From Lachnospiraceae bacterium OF09-6 (GTDB taxonomy: Bacteria; Bacillota; Clostridia; Lachnospirales; Lachnospiraceae), in NCBI GenBank assembly GCA_003435055.1, contig QUMM01000005.1:80233-144232 (forward strand): a DNA stretch of 64,000 nt, in the 5' to 3' direction. A program made the translations under genes and the position numbers. The stretch's first letter is position 1; every line of letters starts with the position of its first letter. Shown here piece after piece: positions 8,341 to 16,534 of the stretch. Under the pieces are notes generated by a model. It was not told where the DNA came from, did no database searches, and saw only the letters and a program-made list of their open reading frames with translations.

Positions 8341-8488
8341 GCAGATAGAAGTTAGCATCACATCCGGAATAAAGTTGTGTTTTGAATTCCCAAAGAGAAC
8401 AGAGGATGGTGAGAAAATACGGAAAGAGGTAAGAGATATTTTATCTGGAGAATTGCGTGATACGATAAGGAAAATACAGACTAAATAA
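8321..8488 (+). CDS. Small 55-residue protein at the left end of the element
   Basis: A GTG-started frame of 55 codons (ending TAA at 8486-8488), with AGGGGT ten bases upstream, lies 17 bases before the recombinase gene and reads 'VQNTEYEQIEVSITSGIKL' then a Lys/Glu-rich helical stretch 'GEKIRKEVRDILSGELRDT'. I do not recognise the family. Position at the element's end, directly before a serine recombinase and in the same transcript, makes it a candidate accessory factor such as a recombination directionality factor, but this is inference. The frame is too short to be certain that it is translated. Confidence 0.5.
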   Translation: MQNTEYEQIEVSITSGIKLCFEFPKRTEDGEKIRKEVRDILSGELRDTIRKIQTK

Positions 8489-8505
8489 ATGGAAAGAGGA
8501 GTATC

Positions 8506-10149
8506 ATGCCATTGAAAAAGGTCAGAATGCTTTTGCGTGTAAGTTCCAATCAGCAGTTAGAGGCAGATGGAGATTTGAGTGTACAAAGGCGAATCGTAAA
8601 AGAATACATACAGAAGCAGGAAGACTGGATGCTGGATGAAAAAGAATATTTCGAGGGAAGTAACAGTGGATACAGCAATGCTGTTTCAGACAGAGATGTA
8701 TTGCAGGAAGCTTTGAGAGATGCGGCATCCGGACAATACGATATTCTGGTGGCATATAAGGATGATCGAATCGGAAGAAGAATGTGGGAGATCGGGTCTT
8801 ATGTAATGGCTTTAAAAGGCTATGGAGTAGATATTTATACAGCAGTGGACGGAGGCATTTCGCCGGAATCGGATGATATTATGGGACAGATGATGCTGGC
8901 TCTACGTTATGGAAATGCACAGAAAAGTAGTTCCGATACCGGAAAAAGAGTAAAAGATACGGCACAGAAACTTGTCCAGAGCGGCAAATTTATGGGAGGC
9001 AAAGCGCCATATGGATATATCTTGGAAATATCGGGAGAAATCAGTAAGCATGGCAGAGTTTTACATCATCTGGTTATTGTAGAAGAGGAAGCAGAAATTG
9101 TCCGATATATTTACGAACTGGCAGCGAACAAAGAATTTGGATCCCAAAAAATTGCGCAGATTTTAAATGCAGATATAAAGTACCAAAACAAAATGAAAGG
9201 AGAAAAATGGAAAACAGGAACGATCACATCAATCCTGACGAATCCGGTATATGCAGGATATACGGCATACAAACGGAGAGAAAAACTGAATGGACGATAC
9301 AGAAGGTTGGACAGAGCAGAATGGATTCTGGCCGAAAAACCAAATCAGGAAATTATAATAGTAGATCAGGAATTATGGACGCGTGTGCAGGAACAACGCG
9401 AAAAAAGAAGGGTAAAGTATCAAAAGTGTGAAGAAAATAAAGATGCCAAGGTAATAACCAGAAATGACGGAATGCTTGCTCTGATAGATGTCCTGTATTG
9501 TGGATATTGTGGAGAAAAGATGACAAATGGAACGAAATATAATTACTGGACAATGAAAGAAACCGGAGAGCGGAGAGCCAGCAGAGTACCGGCATATAAG
9601 TGTCAGGGAATCTGGCAGGGAATTCCACATGAGAAACAGAGCAAATTACAGGCAAACAAAATAGAGCCAATTGTATTTAAAGCTATTGCTGGGTATATAG
9701 GAAAACTACAGGAGCAGGAAGATGCTTTCGTACAGATTAGAGATAGTCAGAATCAGGAGAGGAAAAGGAAGAGGGAAGAACTGAACAGAGAGAAAAAGGC
9801 AATGGAAGAACTGGAACGGAAGATTGCGATAATGGAAGAAAAGATTCCGAATGCTATAACTGGTGAATATCCTTTGAGTCTTGGTGAACTGATGAATCTG
9901 ATAAAAAAGGAAAAGGATAAGGGAGAGCAGCAGAGACGTGAGATTCAGAAGAAAGAAAAAGAGTTGGAGGATATGATAGTATCTATGCAGGGATTGGAGG
10001 AATTGAGACAGAAGATTCCGACATGGCAGGAGATATTCTTACATGCAAAAACACCTGTAAAACGCGTACTTGTGAATAAATTGATTGAACGTATAGACGT
10101 TAAAGATACAGAAATACATATTCGGTTTAAAATTCATCCAGGTGAATAA
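8506..10149 (+). CDS. Large serine recombinase (site-specific integrase)
   Basis: A 547-residue large serine recombinase. The resolvase domain (about 1-150) begins 'RMLLRVSSNQQLEADGDLSV', with the catalytic serine at position 13, and has 'YDILVAYKDDRIGRR'. The recombinase domain follows ('KLVQSGKFMGGKAPYGY', 'SQKIAQILN'), then a zinc-ribbon region ('LYCGYCGEKMTNG') and a Glu/Lys-rich coiled coil around residues 415-500. This architecture is that of phage, transposon and skin-type integrases that recombine attP with attB at a 2 bp core. The start has AGAGGAG upstream. It is transcribed away from the left junction and is presumably the enzyme that inserted, and could excise, the element. Confidence 0.93.
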   Translation: MPLKKVRMLLRVSSNQQLEADGDLSVQRRIVKEYIQKQEDWMLDEKEYFEGSNSGYSNAVSDRDVLQEALRDAASGQYDILVAYKDDRIGRRMWEIGSYVMALKGYGVDIYTAVDGGISPESDDIMGQMMLALRYGNAQKSSSDTGKRVKDTAQKLVQSGKFMGGKAPYGYILEISGEISKHGRVLHHLVIVEEEAEIVRYIYELAANKEFGSQKIAQILNADIKYQNKMKGEKWKTGTITSILTNPVYAGYTAYKRREKLNGRYRRLDRAEWILAEKPNQEIIIVDQELWTRVQEQREKRRVKYQKCEENKDAKVITRNDGMLALIDVLYCGYCGEKMTNGTKYNYWTMKETGERRASRVPAYKCQGIWQGIPHEKQSKLQANKIEPIVFKAIAGYIGKLQEQEDAFVQIRDSQNQERKRKREELNREKKAMEELERKIAIMEEKIPNAITGEYPLSLGELMNLIKKEKDKGEQQRREIQKKEKELEDMIVSMQGLEELRQKIPTWQEIFLHAKTPVKRVLVNKLIERIDVKDTEIHIRFKIHPGE

Positions 10150-10163
10150 ATATAAAAAAGGAC

Positions 10164-10192
10164 TTGTCAACCAAACTGATAGCTCGTACAAT
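10164..10192 (+). promoter_or_regulatory. Predicted promoter of the sugar-transport/GH2 operon
   Basis: TTGTCA at 10164-10169 and TACAAT at 10187-10192 are 17 bases apart, 55 bases before the binding-protein start and just after the recombinase stop. Confidence 0.55.
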
Positions 10193-10246
10193 AAGAATAT
10201 GGCAACTTTACAATACTAAAGCGAAATGACATAAGAGGAGAAGGAA

Positions 10247-11530
10247 ATGATGAAGAAAAAATGGATGGCAGCAACGCTGGCAACAGCAATGATCATGAGC
10301 TGCACCGGTGGAGTGATGACAGCATATGCAGATGACAGTAGTAGTGATGATGAGACAGTACTGACCCTTTGGTGCTGGAAGAACAGCATTCAGGAAGATT
10401 TATTGGAACAGGTTTCTGAAGAATTTCCTGGAGTTAAGATTGATGCACAGCTGTATTCCGCAGATGATATCGAAGAGAAGATCAATACTACGATTGCCAG
10501 TGGTGGTGAATTGCCGGATCTTCTGGCCATGGATGACTGGATTGCGAATCTGCTCCAGTATCCGGATGAATTCGTAAATCTGTATGATGCTCCTTGTAAT
10601 GCAGCAGATATTGAAGATCAGTATGTAGAATGGAAATGGAAAAAGGCAGAGACACCAGATGGCAAGCTGATTGCGCTTCCAATGGATATCGGACCAACCT
10701 GTATGTTCTATAATGCAGCTTTATTTGAAGCAGCAGGACTTCCGACTGACCCGGATGAAGTGGCAGCCATGATGGGAACCTGGGAAGATGCTTATGCAGC
10801 AGCAGAAAAGCTTCAGGCAGCTACGCCGGAGGTAAAGATGTTTGACTTCCTTGGACATATTTTTGTGGCAACACTTGGTCAGCAGACCACCCATCTGATT
10901 GATAAAGACGGTAACTTTGTTGCGGATCAGGATAATATCAAAGATGCGTTCATGACAGCAGCAGATGCAAAACCATATGTATATGGTGGCGACAGTGAAT
11001 GGTCACCGGAATGGGCTGCAGCTATGAATAATGGTGATATTGCAGCGTTCGTTGGTGCTGTATGGATGAAGCCAGAGATCGAAAATGCTGCGCCGGATAC
11101 AGCAGGAGACTGGAGAGTTACTTCCGCACCAGGCGGCCCTGGAAATGTAGGCGGTTCCGCAATCGGTATCACAAAGAACTGTGAAGATGTAGAGACTGCA
11201 TATAAAGTCATCACATGGTTAACCAATAAGCAGAATCAGCTCAGTTCACTGGAAAAACTGGGACTGTTCCCATCACTGATTTCAGCGCTGGATGATGACA
11301 GTCTCATGTACGAGGAATCTTTCTTCGGTGATGAAGTTGTAAACAAATACTTTGTAGAAGCTGCAAAGAACATCAATGACCTTTACTACCCGCCAAACTA
11401 CAGCTCATATCAGGATGTATTTGAACAGCAGCTGCTTCTGGTACAGGATCAGGACAAAGATCCGGAACAGGCTTATCAGGATGCAGTAGATGAAGCAAGA
11501 GATATGTACGATATGGAGAATCTTTTCTAG
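10247..11530 (+). CDS. ABC transporter sugar-binding protein
   Basis: A 427-residue extracellular solute-binding protein (family 1). The first 28 residues are a Sec signal peptide with Lys residues and a hydrophobic core; either a signal peptidase I site after 'AYA' or a lipobox-like 'IMSC' could be used. The mature part starts 'LTLWCWKNSIQEDLLEQ' and has 'FPGVKIDAQLYSADDIEEKI' and 'LPDLLAMDD', typical of CUT1 oligosaccharide-binding proteins. It is followed by two MalF/MalG-type permeases and a GH2 glycosidase, so the ligand is likely a beta-galactoside or similar oligosaccharide. No ATPase gene is in the cluster; a shared MsiK-type ATPase elsewhere is likely. Confidence 0.9.
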   Translation: MMKKKWMAATLATAMIMSCTGGVMTAYADDSSSDDETVLTLWCWKNSIQEDLLEQVSEEFPGVKIDAQLYSADDIEEKINTTIASGGELPDLLAMDDWIANLLQYPDEFVNLYDAPCNAADIEDQYVEWKWKKAETPDGKLIALPMDIGPTCMFYNAALFEAAGLPTDPDEVAAMMGTWEDAYAAAEKLQAATPEVKMFDFLGHIFVATLGQQTTHLIDKDGNFVADQDNIKDAFMTAADAKPYVYGGDSEWSPEWAAAMNNGDIAAFVGAVWMKPEIENAAPDTAGDWRVTSAPGGPGNVGGSAIGITKNCEDVETAYKVITWLTNKQNQLSSLEKLGLFPSLISALDDDSLMYEESFFGDEVVNKYFVEAAKNINDLYYPPNYSSYQDVFEQQLLLVQDQDKDPEQAYQDAVDEARDMYDMENLF

Positions 11531-11550
11531 AAAAGTATGAATTCTGAATA

Positions 11551-11620
11551 AAAGAGAGCTGCTGTACATTATCTTCGAAAGTAGGTTTCGAATGATAATT
11601 TTTACGGCAGCTTTCTCTTT
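11551..11620 (+). promoter_or_regulatory. Long imperfect intra-operon hairpin
   Basis: AAAGAGAGCTGCTGT (from 11551) pairs imperfectly with ACGGCAGCTTTCTCTTT (to 11620), and an inner stem ATTATC-TTCGAAA pairs with TTTCGAA-GATAAT. It lies between the binding-protein gene and the permeases, where such hairpins often stabilise the upstream message or attenuate read-through. No strong T-run follows. Confidence 0.55.
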
Positions 11621-11656
11621 GGAAAATGTATTTTCAGATGGACAGTGGAGATAAGA

Positions 11657-12568
11657 ATGAAAACAAAGACGAACAAAGTGAAACGGCACCTTGGCAGGGA
11701 GATTTACAAAAACAGAATGATTTATCTGCTGATCAGTCCTTTCTTTATTATTTATGGAATTTTTGGATTATTCCCAATTCTTTATTCTTTTTTCCTTTCC
11801 TTCCATAAATGGAATGGTACCGGAGAAATGAAGTATGTGGGAATAGCATATTACCAGTATTTGCTTAAGGATAGCACATTTTTATTATCAATTAAAAACA
11901 CGCTGATTATCTGGTGTCTTTCTACGATACCGATGGTAATCCTTGCAATTATCATTGCATTTATATTGAACAGCAATTTTCTGAAAGGAAAAACGCTGTT
12001 CCAGACGATTTATTATCTGCCGAATATTACATCCACAGTAGCGATTGCCATTGTATTTGCAAATATTTTCGGTAACAAATACGGTATTTTGAATTTTGTG
12101 ATCAGTAAGCTTGGATTTGATCCGATTCAGTGGATGTCGGTCAATCTTGGTGTGCAGTTTGCTATTGCCATGATCGTAATCTGGCGCTGGACCGGATATA
12201 ATGCAATAATCCTCATTGCCGGACTTCAGAAAATTCCGACCACACTCTATGAAGCTGCAAGTCTGGACGGGGCAAGCACATTCCAGATTTTCAAACATAT
12301 TACGCTTCCACTGTTAAATCCGGTCATTCAATTTGTCATTATCACGTCCACCATTGGTGGCTGGCAGTTGTTTGCAGAAGCACAGATGATGGCAGGAGAT
12401 GCAGGAGGTATCGGAAAAAGCGGCTTGACAGTAGTGCTATATCTGTATAATCAGGCATTTAAGAACAGACAGTTTGGTTATGGCTCTGCAATATCCTGGG
12501 CACTGGTTATCATTATCGGAGCTTTCTCCATCCTGAACTGGGCGTTGACCAGAAGGGAGGTAGACTAA
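11657..12568 (+). CDS. Sugar ABC transporter permease (MalF-type)
   Basis: A 303-residue inner-membrane permease with six predicted membrane segments. The EAA loop that contacts the ATPase is seen as 'LYEAASLDGASTFQIFKHIT' near residue 200, followed by 'LPLLNPVIQF'. ATG 11657 is chosen because GTGGAG lies at 11645-11650; a GTG start at 11645 would place the start codon inside that ribosome-binding site. It works with the second permease, which begins 3 bases after its stop, and the upstream binding protein to import an oligosaccharide. Confidence 0.9.
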   Translation: MKTKTNKVKRHLGREIYKNRMIYLLISPFFIIYGIFGLFPILYSFFLSFHKWNGTGEMKYVGIAYYQYLLKDSTFLLSIKNTLIIWCLSTIPMVILAIIIAFILNSNFLKGKTLFQTIYYLPNITSTVAIAIVFANIFGNKYGILNFVISKLGFDPIQWMSVNLGVQFAIAMIVIWRWTGYNAIILIAGLQKIPTTLYEAASLDGASTFQIFKHITLPLLNPVIQFVIITSTIGGWQLFAEAQMMAGDAGGIGKSGLTVVLYLYNQAFKNRQFGYGSAISWALVIIIGAFSILNWALTRREVD

Positions 12569-12570
12569 TC

Positions 12571-13417
12571 ATGCAGACATCCGGATTAAAGACAAAAATA
12601 AAACCGTCTCTGGTGATTATGTATATGTTACTTATTTTTGGAGCATTTTTATCACTGTTCCCATTTTACTGGCTGGTCGTAATGGCAACAAATTCATCCA
12701 GTGCATTTATGAAATATCCGCCGGTGCTTGTGTTTGGCGGACAGTTTATGAATAATGTACATAATCTGTTCTCCAGCATTAAGTTTGGACTGGCAATGAA
12801 AAATACGATCATTGTGTCATTAGTGAAAACGGTTGGTGGCGTATTTTTCTGTTCCATGGCATCATTTTATTTTGCCAAATTTGAATTTCCGGGGAGAAAA
12901 TTTCTATTTGGTCTGTGTATGTTCACTATGATGATCCCACCACAGCTGAATATGATTCCACAGCTGGTAATTATGAACAAAATCGGCTGGCTGTCTACGC
13001 TTAAGGCCTGATCATTCCTGGCTGATTCCAGCATTTGGTATTTATTGGATGAATCAGTATTGCTGTGGAGCGATTCATGACGACCTGCTTAATTCTGCGC
13101 GGATTGACGGATGCAGTACATTTGGCCTGTACCGTCATGTAGGATTTCCGATTATCATGCCGGGAAGCGCATTTTTATTTATTTATATTTTCATGGACAG
13201 CTGGAATGACTATCTGTGGCCGTTGATTGTAACCAGCAATGCCAGTAAAAATACGCTTCAGGTAGCGCTGGCGCAGTTACAGGGGGCTTATAACAGTACA
13301 GATTATGGTATGGTCATGTGCGGAGTTATGCTGGCTACCTTACCATTGTTTATCATTTTCCTGCTTTGCAGCAAACAATTTACCGCTGATATTGCAGCAG
13401 GATCTATCAAAGACTGA
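12571..13417 (+). pseudogene. Sugar ABC transporter permease (MalG-type), frameshifted
   Basis: The N-terminal 146 codons end at TGA 13009-13011, and the rest, with the EAA loop 'LLNSARIDGCSTFGLYRHV', continues in another frame to 13417. Restoring one base at about 13008 and another at about 13021 gives 'STLKALIIPGLIPAFGIYWM', exactly what this family has at this place, and a normal length of 282 residues. So two single-base losses 12-14 bases apart interrupt an otherwise complete gene. The pattern matches the indels in carB, rnfD and tex, so sequencing error is a serious alternative to decay. If real, the transporter would be inactive and the GH2 cargo probably not fed. Confidence 0.85.
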
Positions 13418-13438
13418 TCGTAGAAAGGAAAACGACCG

Positions 13439-15682
13439 ATGTATCGTGGAGAATTATTGAATTTAAACTGGAAATTTCGCCAGGGATTTGATCTTGACTG
13501 TGTGAATACACCGCAGGAAGAGGGATATGAAAAAGTACATATTCCACATACGGTGCAGGAGATTCCATATGACTGCTTTGACCAGTATATGACCTGTATG
13601 GTATCCACTTATGTGAAATATTTTGAACTGACAACAGAACAGATCGAGGGGAAACGCATCCTGTTGTCTTTTGAAGGAGTATCTGCTTATTATGATCTGT
13701 ACCTGAATGGAAAACTTGCAGGTAATCATAAAGGAGCATATTCTATGGCATTGTTTGATGTGACGGATTATGTAAAAACCGGAGAAAACCGTATGGTTCT
13801 GATGGTAGATTCGAATGAGAGAGAAGATATTCCGCCAAATGGATCTACCGTGGACTATCTGATTTATGGTGGAATTTACCGGGATGTGCGACTGTTTATT
13901 CAGGAAGATATTTATATCAGACAGGAACTGGTCCGATATGAAATGAACGATGAGGAAGATACGGTAACACTGGCACCGGAACTTCTCGTAACCAATCACG
14001 GAGAAGAAAAAGTAATGTCAGTAAAGACCAGTGTTTATGAAGATGACAGTACACAGGTATTCTGGCAGGATGAGCAGAAAGTGACGGTACCGCAGGGAGC
14101 TGCCTCTGTGCATCTGGCGGAAAAGGCTCTTCCACAGGTAAAGAGATGGACATTGAATGATCCAAAGCTTTATCGGATTGAGACAGTTCTTTTCACAGAA
14201 GACGGAAAAGAAGTGGATAGATTTGAGACGCATACTGGTTTTCGCACAGTAAAAGTGACACCAGAGGGATTTTATCTGAATGGGGAAAAAGTAATTTTAA
14301 ACGGTCTGAATCGTCATCAGTCTTTCCCATATGTGGGCTACGCCCTCGGAAAGAGGGCTCAGGAAAAGGATGCAAAGCTGTTAAAGGAGTTTATGGGATT
14401 AAATATCGTTCGCTGCTCTCACTATATGCAGTCAGAATATTTCCTGAACTGTTGCGATCGCATTGGGCTTATGGTTTTTGAAGAGATCCCGGGATGGGGA
14501 TTTATTGGTGGAGAGGAATTTAAAAAGGTTGTGTTCCAGGATCTGGAAAACATGGTGCTGGGACATTATAATCATCCAGGTATTGTTATCTGGGGAACCA
14601 GACTAAACGAAACGACAGACTGTGATGAACTGTATGAGGAGACAAATCGCCGTTGTAAAGAAATGGATTCTTCCAGACCGACCACCGGTGTTCGCTGGGA
14701 AACAGGAAGTCATTTGATTGAAGATATTTACAGTTATAATGATTATACAGAAGATGATAAGGGCGAATTCCAGATTCTGACCTCCCAGCAGGCTGCAGAA
14801 CGTCCGGATTTTGTACCGTACCTGATAAGTGAACATACCGGAGCGATTCTTCCGACCAAACCAGGAGACAGTGAAGAACGGCGCGAACAGTTCGCTATTC
14901 GTCATGCAAGAGTGATGAGTAAAGTAAAAACGACCAGAGGATATCTGGGGGCACTTGGATGGTGTATGTGTGATTACAACACACACAATGATCACAACTC
15001 CATGAATAAAGTCTGCTATCACGGGGTGCTGGATATGTTCCGTGTACCGAAATGGGCGGCCTATGCATATGCCAGCCAGAAATCACCAGAGCAGGAGATT
15101 ATCTTAGAACCATGTTCGGCAGTCGGTCGTGGAGAACGTTGTGAGCCGGTACCATTTTATGTACTGACTAATTGTGATTATATTGAAGTGACATTTTCCA
15201 AAGATATCACCCGTGCTTATTATCCAAGTATGAAGTTCCCGGGTCTGGCTCATCCACCAATTGAAGTGACGGAAAATGGAGAATTCTGGCAGCATCGTTG
15301 GGAAGGAACAAAAATTGTTGGCTATATTGATGGAAAACCGGTGACAGAAAGAATCTATTCCAATAATCCACGTCTTTCCAGATATCATGCGATTGCAGAT
15401 GATCTGGAACTGAACAATGACAGGGTAGATGAAACCAGAATCGTTGTATATGCAGAAGATGAAAATGGAAACCGTATGCATTGCCATCAGGGGGTATTGT
15501 CGATAATGACAGAAGGTGATCTGGAACTGATCGGACCGGAACATATTCCATTTATGGGAGGAGCAGCAGCTTTCTGGGTTAAGACAAAAGCAACTGGAAA
15601 ATCTGGAACAGGAACCGTTCATGTATGTGGACAGGCACCTTTGAGAAACTATAAAGAGAGTGTGAAGATTCAATTAGTTTAA
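13439..15682 (+). CDS. Glycoside hydrolase family 2 (beta-galactosidase-like)
   Basis: A 747-residue cytoplasmic GH2 enzyme without a signal peptide. The jelly-roll sugar-binding domain ('LLSFEGVSAYYDLYLNGKL'), the immunoglobulin-like middle domain and the TIM barrel ('LNGLNRHQSFPYVGYALGKR') come in the family order. The acid/base is Glu391 in 'IWGTRLNET' and the nucleophile Glu465 in 'YLISEHTGA'. GH2 includes beta-galactosidases, beta-glucuronidases and beta-mannosidases; the specificity here is a guess. Last gene of the transporter cluster and last cargo gene before the right junction of the element, 21 bases after the permease stop, so imported oligosaccharide is probably hydrolysed inside the cell. 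Confidence 0.88.
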   Translation: MYRGELLNLNWKFRQGFDLDCVNTPQEEGYEKVHIPHTVQEIPYDCFDQYMTCMVSTYVKYFELTTEQIEGKRILLSFEGVSAYYDLYLNGKLAGNHKGAYSMALFDVTDYVKTGENRMVLMVDSNEREDIPPNGSTVDYLIYGGIYRDVRLFIQEDIYIRQELVRYEMNDEEDTVTLAPELLVTNHGEEKVMSVKTSVYEDDSTQVFWQDEQKVTVPQGAASVHLAEKALPQVKRWTLNDPKLYRIETVLFTEDGKEVDRFETHTGFRTVKVTPEGFYLNGEKVILNGLNRHQSFPYVGYALGKRAQEKDAKLLKEFMGLNIVRCSHYMQSEYFLNCCDRIGLMVFEEIPGWGFIGGEEFKKVVFQDLENMVLGHYNHPGIVIWGTRLNETTDCDELYEETNRRCKEMDSSRPTTGVRWETGSHLIEDIYSYNDYTEDDKGEFQILTSQQAAERPDFVPYLISEHTGAILPTKPGDSEERREQFAIRHARVMSKVKTTRGYLGALGWCMCDYNTHNDHNSMNKVCYHGVLDMFRVPKWAAYAYASQKSPEQEIILEPCSAVGRGERCEPVPFYVLTNCDYIEVTFSKDITRAYYPSMKFPGLAHPPIEVTENGEFWQHRWEGTKIVGYIDGKPVTERIYSNNPRLSRYHAIADDLELNNDRVDETRIVVYAEDENGNRMHCHQGVLSIMTEGDLELIGPEHIPFMGGAAAFWVKTKATGKSGTGTVHVCGQAPLRNYKESVKIQLV

Positions 15683-15724
15683 AACATTTATGATAAATAC
15701 AGGAGAGATAACCACGAATGACCG

Positions 15725-16324
15725 GTGACTGCGGCGTACAGAAATAAAGGCTTTGACTTTACGATTACGTCGTCCACTGCATTTGATCATAAGTGGATCT
15801 ATGGAAGAAATATCTTTGAAAGTATTTCCGAGATTGTAGATGAGATTTTTGAAAATTATCTGTCCAGGCCGAATGTGAAACAGCCGATTTTGACCCAATA
15901 TTGTGATGGCAGCAGAGTGACCTGTCCCCAGTGGATGAGTCAGTGGGGTTCCAAAGCACTGGGAGATCAGGGATATTCCGCAATTGAGATACTTCGGTAT
16001 TATTATGGAGACTCTATATATATCAATCAGGCTGAACAGGTGGCAGGAATTCCGGCATCCTGGCCGGGATATGTACTGGCACTTGGCTCTACAGGAGATG
16101 CCGTGTTGCAGATTCAGGAACAGCTCAATGCCATTTCCAATAATTATCCATTGATTCCCAGAGTGGCTGTAGACGGAATCTATGGACCGGCGACAGCAGA
16201 AGCTGTTCGGATCTTTCAGGGGATCTTCGGCCTGACCCAGGATGGAATCGTGGGAAGAAGAACCTGGTATAAAATTCAGGAGATTTATGTCGGCGTTACC
16301 AGAATAGCGGAACTCAACCCTTGA
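15725..16324 (+). pseudogene. SpoIID/LytB-like peptidoglycan-binding protein, C-terminal half
   Basis: From the Tyr codon at 15737 the sequence continues the gene broken at 8286: 'YRNKGFDFTITSSTAFDHK', then the SpoIID signature 'WMSQWGSKALGDQGY' with 'EILRYYYG', and a PF01471 peptidoglycan-binding domain at the end ('LGSTGDAVLQIQEQLN', 'VDGIYGPATAEAVRIFQ'). The four codons before it, including the GTG at 15725, derive from the element. A separate product from that GTG is possible but would lack half of the SpoIID-like fold. Excision at TAC would join it in frame to the N-terminal half. Confidence 0.82.
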
Positions 16325-16407
16325 AAACACAGAAAAAAGCCTGAAAAAAGGCAAATTAAAAACCGGTAAACCAGTGATTTTCAGACAAAAAATTAATAGA
16401 AAATGGG

Positions 16408-16436
16408 TTGAAAAAGGGAAATGAGTATGCTATCAT
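16408..16436 (+). promoter_or_regulatory. Promoter of carAB
   Basis: TTGAAA at 16408-16413 and TATCAT at 16431-16436 are 17 bases apart, with an extended -10 TGC at 16428-16430. Transcription would start near 16443, giving a leader of about 90 bases with a terminator-like hairpin. Confidence 0.7.
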
Positions 16437-16457
16437 ATTGACAATTTGGGATGAAGG

Positions 16458-16504
16458 AGGGAAGAGAACATATGTATTCTTGCAGGCGTTCTGTTCCCTT
16501 TTTT
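16458..16504 (+). terminator. Attenuator-like terminator in the carA leader
   Basis: AGGGAAGAGAAC (16458-16469) pairs with GTTCTGTTCCCT (16488-16499) with one mismatch, followed by a T-run (16499-16504). It stands between the promoter and carA, so it must be bypassed for carAB expression. Its 5' arm overlaps the ribosome-binding site of a short ORF whose codons run through the 3' arm. Confidence 0.72.
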
Positions 16505-16513
16505 AGTATATAA
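16472..16513 (+). CDS. Putative 13-residue leader peptide upstream of carA
   Basis: ATG 16472 to TAA 16511-16513 encodes MYSCRRSVPFFSI, with AAGGAGGG at 16454-16461 as ribosome-binding site. Two adjacent Arg codons (16484-16489) sit at the start of the terminator's 3' arm, and the frame continues through the U-rich tract, ending just past it, as in the E. coli pyrBI leader. Arginine or pyrimidine-responsive attenuation of carbamoyl-phosphate synthesis would fit, since the product feeds both pathways. It is a short frame, and chance occurrence cannot be excluded. Confidence 0.45.
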   Translation: MYSCRRSVPFFSI

Positions 16514-16534
16514 ATAAGAAAGGCAGGTTTACAA

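Larger units (their letters stand above)
8287..15739 (+). mobile_element. 7,453 bp serine-recombinase element inserted in a SpoIID-like gene
   Basis: The element is delimited by the two halves of the split gene. Both junctions contain TAC in the same codon phase (8284-8286 and 15737-15739), and joining them restores the frame, so the insertion is precise with only a very short shared core. This is the behaviour of large serine integrases, and such a gene lies 219 bases inside the left end. TGACTG at 15726-15731 and CAGTCA at 8296-8301 would form inverted arms around the core in the excised circle, as in attP sites. Cargo: a 55-codon ORF, the recombinase, a sugar-binding protein, two permeases (one frameshifted) and a GH2 glycosidase. 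No conjugation or phage genes are present. Confidence 0.75.

Noticed and set aside
8287..15739. Prophage or conjugative element
   Set aside because: There are no structural, replication, relaxase or secretion genes; only a recombinase, a tiny ORF and metabolic genes.
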